From Terriglobales bacterium (lineage in GTDB: Bacteria; Acidobacteriota; Terriglobia; Terriglobales; Acidobacteriaceae), in assembly GCA_025934735.1 (NCBI GenBank), contig JAICWP010000028.1, forward strand, positions 1 through 50,667: a stretch of 50,667 bases of DNA. Reading direction: 5' to 3'. Position 1 is the stretch's first letter. The number at the start of each line of letters is the position of its first letter. The position numbers and the translations under genes were made by a program. Shown one piece after another: positions 26,020 through 34,019 of the stretch. The notes beneath the pieces were generated by a model. It was not told where the DNA came from. It was given only the letters and a program-made list of their open reading frames with translations, and searched no databases.

Positions 26020-27156
26020 TTACCTCTTGGCGAACGCCTCACCGACTGCCTCAACATCTTCGATTTTCCACGGCGCGTCTCCCAGGTTTGTCACTAGTAC
26101 GACAGCGACTCCGGTGTCGGGGTAAATGATCAACTGGCTGCTCCCTCCAACCGAGCCTCCAGCATGCTCATAGATGCGCTGCCCGCTCTGGGACTTGTGA
26201 ACGAACCAGCCCATGCCATAGCCGGTCTCCGGTCCGGCAGTTGTCCTTTGTGAAGTGAACAGGAGTCGCAGCGAATCGGCTTTCAGAAACCCTGGTTTCA
26301 GCAGGGCCGAGCCAAATCGCACCAGGTCTTCGGAGGTAGAGAGGAAGCCGCCTCCCGCCCACTTATAGCTGTTATCAACGTAGGGAGCATTGTCGAGGGT
26401 GCCGTCTTTCTCATGCTCGTAGAAGCGCGATCGCTGCTCGATGATGGGGCGGTTCTGATCGGCAAGAGTGTCAACCAGTCCAAGCGGCGCAAAAACGTGC
26501 TGCTGCATGTAAGAAACAAAATCTTCCCCGGAAACGCCCTGAATGACCGCGCTCAACAGATTGAATCCGTAACTGGAATAGCTGAACTTCGTGCCGGGTG
26601 GGGCTATGAGCGGATCATTTTCAAAAATTTTCAATCCCTCCAGCACGGAGTCGTAGTGCTTCGCAATCAGGAATTCGTCATCCTTGTAGTGGCGGATTCC
26701 GGCAAGATGGCCGGCTAGCAGGCGCGGCGTAATTGTTGCGCCTTTATCGGGGAAAGATGGTACGTATTTTTGCACCGGAGCATCGAGATCAACTCTTCCT
26801 TGCTCGACAAGTTGCATGAGGGCAACCGCGGTCAAGGGTTTGGAGATGCTGCCGATGCGAAATTTGGTAGTCGGCCAGGCAGGAACGCGCTCTTCCAGGT
26901 CGGCGTAGCCGAAACCGTGGGCATAAACCAATCGGCCGTTCACCGCCACCGCCAGCGCCAGGCCAGGAATGCCTCGGGCTATGAGTTCCTTGCCGATTTT
27001 GTCTGCGTTTGCCCGAGCTTCCGCGTAGGGCTGCGCTGCCTGGGCGGGCGCGGTACCAGCCTGCGCCGAAGCTCTGGCGCCAACCAGGCACACGCAGGAG
27101 AGCAGAAAGATCGCCCGTGACGTACTCTTCAAAGAAAATGTGGATCGGTTGCGCAT
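26020..27156 (-). CDS. Secreted serine hydrolase of the beta-lactamase/LACTB type
   Basis: 378 residues with a signal peptide (SRAIFLLSCVCLVGARASA) and a class C beta-lactamase fold. The nucleophile motif SxxK is S103-I-S-K106 in FRIGSISKPLTAVALMQLVEQG. The second motif is Tyr193 in FSYSSYGFNLL (YSS rather than YSN). The third is HAGG near the C terminus (HxG). These match LACTB-like serine peptidases better than true beta-lactamases, so antibiotic resistance is not implied. The ATG at 27156 follows GGAGA. Confidence 0.85.
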   Translation of the reverse strand: MRNRSTFSLKSTSRAIFLLSCVCLVGARASAQAGTAPAQAAQPYAEARANADKIGKELIARGIPGLALAVAVNGRLVYAHGFGYADLEERVPAWPTTKFRIGSISKPLTAVALMQLVEQGRVDLDAPVQKYVPSFPDKGATITPRLLAGHLAGIRHYKDDEFLIAKHYDSVLEGLKIFENDPLIAPPGTKFSYSSYGFNLLSAVIQGVSGEDFVSYMQQHVFAPLGLVDTLADQNRPIIEQRSRFYEHEKDGTLDNAPYVDNSYKWAGGGFLSTSEDLVRFGSALLKPGFLKADSLRLLFTSQRTTAGPETGYGMGWFVHKSQSGQRIYEHAGGSVGGSSQLIIYPDTGVAVVLVTNLGDAPWKIEDVEAVGEAFAKR

Positions 27157-27274
27157 CGGTTTCTCCAGCCGCTCGCGCCACTCAACGCGGCAAAAAAGGA
27201 ATGCGCTATGGTAAATCCGTGACAAGCAGGGATGAATACTTTTCGCCGAAAATTGCTCTCGCCTCGGGCTTGCA

Positions 27275-27928
27275 TCACAGGCACATTCCCCCGCGGGCAT
27301 GCAATGCGTATTCGCGAACCCTGGGGGTAATCGCGCTGCCATTCGCAAGAAACTGGTCAATAATGCGCTGCGTTTCGGCAGCATAGTGCAGATGCCAGTG
27401 GTTCAGGCCATGGAGCGCGCTGATCTGGCACAGCTCCGAAGGCAACAGCAGTACTTCCTCCATCACCTTCAGGCAGGCTTGGTGAATTTTCGGCTCTCCG
27501 GACTGTGCGCCGCCAAAGCTGGGAAAGATGTCCCACCACATGTAGCAGGCAATGTGAAAAGGGTCGGAGTCATACTGCGCTGTTCCGGTTGCGGCAGGAG
27601 CCACAAAACTGCGGAAAAACTGCGACATCGCCTGGATGCATGCGACCCGCTCCTTGAGGGGCACTTCTGGCTCCAGCAAAGTATGGCAGGGCTGGGCCGG
27701 AGATGATTCGCCAATAAGAAACCAGATTCCCTGCGCTACCTGTTCCAGAGAGAAGGGCTTCAGTTGCGAACTGTCGAGGAACAGGCGGGTAAGGTAATTA
27801 ACGGTAAGGGTATCGGAGATCTCGAGACTGTCCCAAAATTCATCGAATCCTGGGTCCCAGTACCACTCCGGCTTTTGCGCCGGATGATCGAACACCGCCC
27901 TCATCCAGCCTTCAAAACTCACGCTCAC
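27275..27928 (-). CDS. Conserved-looking protein of unknown function
   Basis: 217 residues, cytoplasmic, without signal or membrane segments. It is rich in aromatic residues, Trp especially (WYWDPGFDEFWDSLEISD, CYMWWDIFPSF), and contains ALHGLNHWHLHYAAETQRIIDQFL near the end. I do not recognise a named family. Codon use and length support a real gene. It starts with GTG at 27928; the next methionine is several residues in. It is transcribed in the same direction as the serine hydrolase but 118 bp upstream of it. Confidence 0.65.
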   Translation of the reverse strand: MSVSFEGWMRAVFDHPAQKPEWYWDPGFDEFWDSLEISDTLTVNYLTRLFLDSSQLKPFSLEQVAQGIWFLIGESSPAQPCHTLLEPEVPLKERVACIQAMSQFFRSFVAPAATGTAQYDSDPFHIACYMWWDIFPSFGGAQSGEPKIHQACLKVMEEVLLLPSELCQISALHGLNHWHLHYAAETQRIIDQFLANGSAITPRVREYALHARGGMCL

Positions 27929-28176
27929 GCTGCACCCTCTTCGCCGGAAGAGCTCAAGATAACACCCTCGGGGACCTGCTCAGCCGTCAAGCTTCTTCTG
28001 GCCTGATTAAATGGGCCGTAGGCCGAACCAAAGCGAACCTTTTAGGAGGTGCACGTTGGTAACTTGGGCAGGCAAGGCGGTTGAGATGTAATGCTCAAAT
28101 TGAGTAAGTCGGGCCGGGCGTCATCGAAGGGGTCTAGCTGAGGGAACGATGACCTCAGTATCAGACCGGGTGCATT

Positions 28177-29034
28177 TTGAACGTTGGCAGACGGGAATCG
28201 CGATCCCAAGTCCGGCTCAAGGTCGAGGTGTGCGGACGCGATTCGCAGGGCAACCCGTTTGTTCAGAGCGCCTGTGCGAGAGACACCAGTTTTTATGGGG
28301 CGCGGCTTGACGGGATTGAATGTCTCAAGGGCCCAGGGGACATCGTTCAAATCAAGTACAAACGCACCAGTTCCAAGTTTCGTGTGGTGTGGGTAGGACT
28401 GCCGGGAACTAAAGAGCACGGTCATATCGGAGTCCGGAGCCTGGAGCCGCGGAAGAATATCTGGAATCTGAAGCAGGTTCCCGGCCCTCGAAGCTCTGAG
28501 GCTGTGCCCGGTGCATCGTCCAGTCCCGTCGTACTTGCAGCGGACCCTCAGAAATCCACTCCTAAAAATTCCTTACCGGAACCTCAGAACTCCGCTGACA
28601 AAGAATTCATACCCGAACCCGAGAAATCCGGTGCTACAAAGTCCACATCTTCCCAAACTAATAGGCGCCGCTTCACCCGCCATCGTTGCCTGGGGACGGT
28701 GGAGTTTCGCATCGCAGGCAACTGCACCGTCATGTCGGGAAAGCTCACCGACGTCAGCTTAGGCGGCTGTTATGTTCAGGCTCCAGTCACGTGCCTTCCA
28801 GGAACTCTAGTGGAACTGGCGCTGGACGCATGCAAGCTCCGGGTCCACTTGGATGGCCGCGTGGCCGTAGCCGAGTCCAGCAAGGGCTTGGGTATCGAGT
28901 TTGTTTCCGGCTGCGCCGGGCTTAAGCAGCTTCCCAGGCTTATTGAGGCGGTTCGCCGGCACACCAACGCTGTTCCGGCAGGCTCCACAGGGGCGGCTAC
29001 ACGGTTGCAGCGAACGAAACCACGTCCTAGCTGA
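28177..29034 (+). CDS. Tandem PilZ-domain protein
   Basis: 285 residues with two PilZ-like halves joined by a Pro/Ser/Glu linker (about 105-165). The first (RRESRSQVRLKVEV, then ARDTSFYGARL) lacks a complete RxxxR. The second has the full c-di-GMP signature: RRRFTRHRCLG (RxxxR) at about 167 and LTDVSLGGCYV (DxSxxG) about 30 residues later. The start appears to be the TTG at 28177; a stop codon lies seven codons upstream, so it cannot be much longer. It may read the c-di-GMP made by the cyclase at 20021, although they are not adjacent. Confidence 0.8.
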   Translation: MNVGRRESRSQVRLKVEVCGRDSQGNPFVQSACARDTSFYGARLDGIECLKGPGDIVQIKYKRTSSKFRVVWVGLPGTKEHGHIGVRSLEPRKNIWNLKQVPGPRSSEAVPGASSSPVVLAADPQKSTPKNSLPEPQNSADKEFIPEPEKSGATKSTSSQTNRRRFTRHRCLGTVEFRIAGNCTVMSGKLTDVSLGGCYVQAPVTCLPGTLVELALDACKLRVHLDGRVAVAESSKGLGIEFVSGCAGLKQLPRLIEAVRRHTNAVPAGSTGAATRLQRTKPRPS

Positions 29035-29173
29035 GCCGAGATTCAATGCAAACTACCCGCTTCTAAAACGGCCGGCACTCTGTCGCACGTTGCTTGCGCT
29101 CCAGGCAAGCACAATTGAAATCCACAATCCCGTCCCACAAAACTCTCGCCACCATTTATCATCATTGTTTGCC

Positions 29174-30646
29174 ATGAGCATGAAGCAGATTGCCGAGTGG
29201 GCTCTCAACCTTACCAACCAGCACGGCGTCTCCTATGCTGACGTGCGCATCGTGGACGAGCGCAATCGCGCCCTGGCCACCAAAAACGGCCGCGTGGGCC
29301 ACGCCTCCGACTCTACTTCTCTGGGAATTGGAATTCGCGTGCTGGCCGATGGCGCCTGGGGCTTTGCCGCCACCGAGGACTTGACTCGCATCGCGGTAGA
29401 AATGACCGCAGCCAAAGCGGTGGAGATTGCGCGCTCCTCCGCCCGGGTGAAGCAGCACGACGTGCGCCTGGCTCCAGAGAAGCCGTTCACCGACGAGTGG
29501 GCCACGCCTTACAGGACCGATCCCTTCTCCACCTCGGTGGAGCAGAACATTGACCTGCTGCTGCGGGTGGATAAGGAACTGCGCGCGATTGAAGGCATTA
29601 CTTTGGCGGAAACCAACATGAATTTCCGCCGCTACGAGCAGTGGTTTTTCTCCTCCGAAGGTTCCAGCATCCACGAAACCAAGATGACCACCGGCGCCGG
29701 CTACACCGCCTATGCCTTCGCCGGCACCGAAATTCACAAGCGCTCCTACCCTAACTCCTTCGGCGGCCAGTATCAAAACAAAGGCTACGAACTGATCGAG
29801 GAGCTAAAACTGGTGGAGAACGCCCGCCGCATCGCGGAAGAGTGCGTGGCCCTGCACAAGGCCGACCAGTGTCCCGAGGGCAACTTCACCATCGTGCTCG
29901 ATTCCTCCCAGCTCGGCCTGCAGATTCACGAGTCCATCGGCCATCCCATCGAGCTCGACCGCGTGCTGGGCATGGAAGCCAACTTCGCCGGCATGTCGTT
30001 CCTCACCCTCGAGAAGTTGCGCCAGCTGCGCTACGGCAGCGACCTGGTAAACGTGGTGGCCGACGCTACCCGCAATCACGGACCAGGCCTGGGCACTTTC
30101 GCCTACGACGACGAAGGCGTGCCCGCGCAATGCACGCCCATCATCACCGACGGCCTTTTCACCGGCTACTTGTCGTCGCGCGAAACCGCGCATGCCATCG
30201 GCTCCAACCGCTCTGGCGGCACCATGCGGGCGGAGGGCTGGAACCGCATTCCCATCATCCGCATGACGAATATCAGTATTCTGCCGGGCGAGAAGCCGCT
30301 CACTTTCGAGCAGCTCATTGCCGATACCGACCGCGGCATCTACATGCAGACCAACCGCTCCTGGTCCATTGATGACAAGCGCTACAACTTTCAGTTCGGC
30401 ACCGAAATCGGCTGGGAAATCAAGGGCGGCAAGCTGGGGCGAATGCTGAAAAATCCATCGTATTCCGGAATCACAACAGAGTTCTGGAATTCCATGGATG
30501 CCATCTGCTCCCGCGACCAGTGGACGCTGTGGGGCACGCCTAACTGCGGCAAAGGACAGCCCATGCAGACCATGGGTACCGGGCACGGCGCCTCACCGGC
30601 ACGGTTTCGGAACATTAAGGTGGGCTCGGCGTACAAGGGGACGTAG
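29174..30646 (+). CDS. tldD: Metalloprotease TldD
   Basis: 490 residues of the TldD subunit. The zinc-binding HExxxH is HESIGH in LQIHESIGHPIELDRVLG. The N-terminal WALNLTNQHGVSYADVRIVD and the late GTFAYDDEGVPA and RETAHAIGSNRSGGTMRAEG are typical. With its partner TldE it forms a heterodimeric protease that degrades unfolded peptides and, in other bacteria, trims peptide leaders. Starts at 29174 and 29180 are both plausible. The TAG stop is followed at once by a CACAGAG-type repeat. Confidence 0.93.
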   Translation: MSMKQIAEWALNLTNQHGVSYADVRIVDERNRALATKNGRVGHASDSTSLGIGIRVLADGAWGFAATEDLTRIAVEMTAAKAVEIARSSARVKQHDVRLAPEKPFTDEWATPYRTDPFSTSVEQNIDLLLRVDKELRAIEGITLAETNMNFRRYEQWFFSSEGSSIHETKMTTGAGYTAYAFAGTEIHKRSYPNSFGGQYQNKGYELIEELKLVENARRIAEECVALHKADQCPEGNFTIVLDSSQLGLQIHESIGHPIELDRVLGMEANFAGMSFLTLEKLRQLRYGSDLVNVVADATRNHGPGLGTFAYDDEGVPAQCTPIITDGLFTGYLSSRETAHAIGSNRSGGTMRAEGWNRIPIIRMTNISILPGEKPLTFEQLIADTDRGIYMQTNRSWSIDDKRYNFQFGTEIGWEIKGGKLGRMLKNPSYSGITTEFWNSMDAICSRDQWTLWGTPNCGKGQPMQTMGTGHGASPARFRNIKVGSAYKGT

Positions 30647-30677
30647 CCACAGAGTCACGGAGACACGGAGAAGAGAA
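30647..30677. repeat. CACGGAGACACGGAG repeat between tldD and tldE
   Basis: CCACAGAGTCACGGAGACACGGAGAAGAGA begins at the base after the tldD stop and ends four bases before the TTG of tldE. It supplies the GGAGAAGAG ribosome site of tldE. Related words are at 37951-37979 and 46483-46510. Confidence 0.7.
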
Positions 30678-30681
30678 CGAA

Positions 30682-32067
30682 TTGCTTACGCGAGACAAAG
30701 CTTCCGAAATCTTCGAACGCCTGACGAAGTTCTCCACCGCCGACGAGATCGAAGCCCTCATCGCCGGCGGCCAAAGCGCCCTCACCCGCTTCGCCAATAA
30801 CACCATCCACCAGAACGTGGCCGAGGAGAACTATGTAGTCTCCGTGCGCACCGTCTTTGAGGGCCGCACCGCCCGCGCGACCACTAACAAGTTCGACGAT
30901 GAAAGCCTGAAGCAGGCGGTGCTTGCTTCCGAGGCGCTGGCGAAGGTGCAGGAACCCGATCCTGACCTGCTGCCCGCGGCCGGATCCGAGGACACCGACG
31001 GCGCCCCCCCAGTAGGCCGCGCTTTCTTTGAAACCTCGTCGCTCACCCCCGGCCAGCGCGCCCAGGCGGTAGACAGAATCGTCAACATCGCCAAAAAGCA
31101 GAAGCTCACCGCCGCCGGCATTTTTTCCAATTCTGAATCTGTGGAAGCGGTGCTGAATTCGCGCGGCCTGGCGGCTTACCACACCCAGACCTCTTCGGAA
31201 ATTTCCGTCACCATGCTGGGCGGCGACTCCTCCGGCTGGCAGAAATCCAACTCGCCCGACGTGCGCAACCTGAATCCGGTGGCGCTCGCCGAAACCGCCG
31301 CCAAAAAGGCGCTGCAGTCGGCCAAGCCCCGCGAGCTGCCGGCAGGGAAGTACACCGTGATTCTCGAGCCTGCCGCCGTGCTCGACCTGGTCGGCTTCAT
31401 GTTCTGGGACTTTGGCGGCATGGCCATCCTCGACCAGCGCTCCTTCCTCAACAATCGCGTGGGCACCAAGGTGTTCGGTGAAAACATCACCGTGTGGGAC
31501 GACGTATCGCACTCTCTGCAGTCGGGTGCTCCCTTTGACGGCGAAGGCGTGCGCCGCCAGCGCGTGCAGTTGGTGGAAAAAGGCGTGGTCAAGCGCCTGG
31601 TGTACGCTCGCTCCACCGCCAAAAAAATGCTGGAATCGGAGTACGCCGCCAAGGTTGGTCCGGTCGAGCCCACAGGTCACGGATTTCCCCTGCCCAACGA
31701 AGTAGGCGAGGCTCCCATTAATATTGTGTTTGAAGGACCCGGCCAGTCGGCGGCGAAAGGCGTGGACCAGATGATTGCCGCCACCGAGCGCGGCGTGCTC
31801 ATCACCCGCTTGTGGTACATCCGCGAAGTTGACCCCTACGAAAAAATTCTTACCGGCATGACCCGCGACGGCACCTTCCAAATCGAAGACGGCCAGCTCA
31901 AAAACGGCATCCGCAACTTCCGCTTCAACGAGAGCCTGCTGCACATGCTCTCCAATGTGGAGGAGATGGGCACGCCGGTGCGCGCCAGCGGTGAAGAGTC
32001 ATTCGACATGGTGGTCCCGCCCATGAAGGTGCGCGACTTCAACTTCACCGAAGTGACAAAATTTTAA
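30682..32067 (+). CDS. pmbA: TldE/PmbA partner subunit
   Basis: 461 residues of the TldD/PmbA family, without the HExxxH motif, as expected of the non-metal subunit. Landmarks are ALIAGGQSALTRFANNTIHQNV at the N terminus, VYARSTAKKMLESEYAAKVGPVEPTGH and the C-terminal RDGTFQIEDGQLKNGIRNFRFNESLL. It follows tldD by 35 bp, all repeat sequence, and starts at a TTG (30682) whose ribosome site comes from the repeat. The two subunits should form the active protease. No peptide-precursor gene was found nearby. Confidence 0.9.
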   Translation: MLTRDKASEIFERLTKFSTADEIEALIAGGQSALTRFANNTIHQNVAEENYVVSVRTVFEGRTARATTNKFDDESLKQAVLASEALAKVQEPDPDLLPAAGSEDTDGAPPVGRAFFETSSLTPGQRAQAVDRIVNIAKKQKLTAAGIFSNSESVEAVLNSRGLAAYHTQTSSEISVTMLGGDSSGWQKSNSPDVRNLNPVALAETAAKKALQSAKPRELPAGKYTVILEPAAVLDLVGFMFWDFGGMAILDQRSFLNNRVGTKVFGENITVWDDVSHSLQSGAPFDGEGVRRQRVQLVEKGVVKRLVYARSTAKKMLESEYAAKVGPVEPTGHGFPLPNEVGEAPINIVFEGPGQSAAKGVDQMIAATERGVLITRLWYIREVDPYEKILTGMTRDGTFQIEDGQLKNGIRNFRFNESLLHMLSNVEEMGTPVRASGEESFDMVVPPMKVRDFNFTEVTKF

Positions 32068-32210
32068 GAGCGGCATTTTAGCTAGAAACGGCTCAAGGGC
32101 TAAGTGCCAAATGCTAATCGCTAATTGCTGCTTTTCAGGCAAAACCCTCCCCATGCGTCGCATCCGTTTAGATAGCGCAGCCTGGCGCGTGTTCCCCGCG
32201 GGGAGGAACG

Positions 32211-32660
32211 ATGAAAACATTTTTTGTGGGATTGGCTCTGGGGCTCGGAATTGGCTTTCTACTGCTGCCCAAAAGCAGCGACGAACACGATCAGTTGATC
32301 CGCGAGCGCACCCGCGAGTTGCAGCGCAGCCTGCCTAAAACGCAGGAGCGCGCGCTGCAGAGTGCCGCCATCCAGGAGCGTGACCGCTTTAGCCATCCGC
32401 GTCGCCCCGAGTACATCAGCCGCGCCGGCGCTATCAGGGCCGGCATTCACCCCATGGTGGCCCTGAATACCGCACCCGAAAAGGAACTGGTTTCCTTCTA
32501 TGGCGTGAGTCCGGAAGAGGCCGCTCGCATCACCGCAGCCCGGCCGTTTACTTCCATACAGGACGCCCGCGACCGAGCCGGCCTCTCTGAGGAAGCGCTG
32601 GCCAATATCCGCCAAGGCGCGCAGGCCAAAGAACCCCAGCCCATTCAGCCCACCGCCTAA
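32211..32660 (+). CDS. Membrane-anchored helix-hairpin-helix protein
   Basis: 149 residues: a hydrophobic N-terminal anchor (FFVGLALGLGIGFLLLP), a charged region and a ComEA-like helix-hairpin-helix segment (VALNTAPEKELVSFYGVSPEEAARITAARPFTSIQDARDRAGLSEEALANI). Such segments usually bind DNA or act in protein-protein contacts, but one copy of the hairpin alone does not prove DNA binding. GGGGAGGAACG gives the ATG at 32211 a strong ribosome site. It follows tldE by 143 bp. Confidence 0.65.
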   Translation: MKTFFVGLALGLGIGFLLLPKSSDEHDQLIRERTRELQRSLPKTQERALQSAAIQERDRFSHPRRPEYISRAGAIRAGIHPMVALNTAPEKELVSFYGVSPEEAARITAARPFTSIQDARDRAGLSEEALANIRQGAQAKEPQPIQPTA

Positions 32661-32733
32661 CTGCCTTGCCGGGAACCAGAAGAGTACTAGCCCATCCCTC
32701 GCCAGCACGGGAAACTGAGAGCGTGCGATTAAG

Positions 32734-32863
32734 GGTTTTCGATTGATGATTGACGGTTGCGATTCCCGGGCAGACGCAGCGTGTCGTTCTCTCGCACGAC
32801 GGCTGTTTATCTGGCTGGGCGCCACATGCGCTTTTCAATCGTCAATCCCCAAATCATCAATCT
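32734..32863. repeat. Inverted TTGATGATTGA repeat
   Basis: GATTGATGATTGACGGTTG (about 32741-32759) is mirrored by CAATCGTCAATC and AAATCATCAATC (about 32836-32863), enclosing a GC-rich centre. The same design appears at 46519-46603, with a single arm at 45699-45733. It lies in the gap between the helix-hairpin-helix and endonuclease-like genes. Confidence 0.65.
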
Positions 32864-32902
32864 CTTTCCCAGTGAGGCGGTTTCCTCGCGGTCTCAAATT
32901 AA

Positions 32903-33442
32903 ATGACCCACGCCCAAATGGTCGCTCACGCGGTTGATTGGCTGCGCCGCTACCGCTGCGGCGTGGTGCTCTCGGAGCAGGCCTGCGCCAGCGGCGAGGT
33001 GCCTGACGCGATTGGCTGGAAAGGGAAGTGCCATTCCGTGGTGGTGGAGTGCAAGGTGAGCCGGGCTGATTTTCTGGCCGACCGCTGCAAGCCCTTCCGC
33101 GAGAACTCCGAAATCGCCCTGGGCTGCGAGCGCTTTTACCTGGTCCCCGCCGGTCTCATTGCGCCGCAGGAACTCCCCCCGGGTTGGGGTTTGCTGGAGT
33201 GCACTGGCCGCAAAGTGGAAACGCGCGTCAAACCCACGCGCCGGAGCCTGCGCACGCCGGCCGGCCTGGAATACGAAATGAACCTGCTGCTGGCCAGCCT
33301 GCGCCGGGTGGAAATCCGCATTGAGCCGCAAACCATCACCGAGTTTCTTAAATGGAAGAACCGGCTGCTGGAATACAACGGTGGCGTTTATCCCCGGGAA
33401 CTCACGCCCGTGATCGAGGAGCCCAACCCCCATCTGGACTAG
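32903..33442 (+). CDS. PD-(D/E)XK nuclease-like protein (MmcB-like)
   Basis: 179 residues. An N-terminal helix (MVAHAVDWLRRYRCGVVLSEQ) is followed by the restriction-endonuclease core: VPDAIGWKG with Asp35 and SVVVECKVSRADFLADR with Glu49 and Lys51, then LGCERFYLVPAGL. This P-D...E-x-K order, with the trailing S-R-A-D-F helix, resembles MmcB-type DNA-repair nucleases. The C-terminal part (TRVKPTRRSLRTPAGLEYE) is basic and could bind DNA. The ATG has no ribosome site. It is convergent with and six bases from the next gene. Nuclease activity is inferred from the motif only. Confidence 0.7.
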   Translation: MTHAQMVAHAVDWLRRYRCGVVLSEQACASGEVPDAIGWKGKCHSVVVECKVSRADFLADRCKPFRENSEIALGCERFYLVPAGLIAPQELPPGWGLLECTGRKVETRVKPTRRSLRTPAGLEYEMNLLLASLRRVEIRIEPQTITEFLKWKNRLLEYNGGVYPRELTPVIEEPNPHLD

Positions 33443-33448
33443 CGGGTT

Positions 33449-33940
33449 TCAGGCGAGCGGATCGTGGTGCTCGTGGCTTTTGGAATCCTCCGAGCCGTTG
33501 GCCCGCGGCTTGCGCACCCGCGTCACCGGCCCTCCCACCGTGCGGTACTGCTGATAAAGCTGGTGCAGGTCCTCGCTGAGCGCACGGACCAGTTCCAGGC
33601 AGAGACTGCAGTTCTGGCGCAAATAACTGAGGAAATCCTCTCGCCGCAGGAAGGCCAGTTGGCAGGGCTCCAGCGCCTCCACCGTGGCTTCGTAAGCCGC
33701 CCCGGAGATCGTCTCGCCCAGTCCCAGCAGGGCGCCGGACCCAGCCACGTGCAGGGCCAGGCTGGTGGCGCCTTCTCCCAGGGAGAGCCGCACCCGCCCT
33801 TTTTGGATCAAAAACACCCCGCGTACCGGCCGTCCCCGGCGGTACACCGTGCTCCCCCGGCGGTACTGCCGCACTAGGGTTGTGCCCTCAAAGGCACGTA
33901 ACAGTTCGGGTTGGATACTGCCAAGATTGGGATGCAACAC
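33449..33940 (-). CDS. Cyclic-nucleotide-binding (Crp/Fnr-like) domain protein without HTH
   Basis: 163 residues forming one cNMP-binding beta-roll: YRRGSTVYRRGRPVRGVFLIQKGRVRLSL, GSGALLGLGETISG and the closing EPCQLAFLRREDFLSYL. There is no winged-helix DNA-binding domain, so it is not a complete Crp/Fnr regulator; a short helix and a basic, His-rich tail end the protein. The phosphate-binding cassette is not a good match to cAMP binders. It may be a partial regulator or a ligand sensor for another protein. Confidence 0.75.
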   Translation of the reverse strand: MLHPNLGSIQPELLRAFEGTTLVRQYRRGSTVYRRGRPVRGVFLIQKGRVRLSLGEGATSLALHVAGSGALLGLGETISGAAYEATVEALEPCQLAFLRREDFLSYLRQNCSLCLELVRALSEDLHQLYQQYRTVGGPVTRVRKPRANGSEDSKSHEHHDPLA

Positions 33941-34019
33941 GCTCGCTCACCCGGCGAATCTGGATAAGCAAAATATCGCAGCAGGAGCGTCCCTACTGTG
34001 ACGGCCATCACAATTAGCA

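Noticed and set aside
26020-27156. A beta-lactamase resistance gene
   Set aside because: SxxK and HxG are present but the YxN motif is YSS and the rest fits LACTB-like serine peptidases; resistance cannot be claimed.
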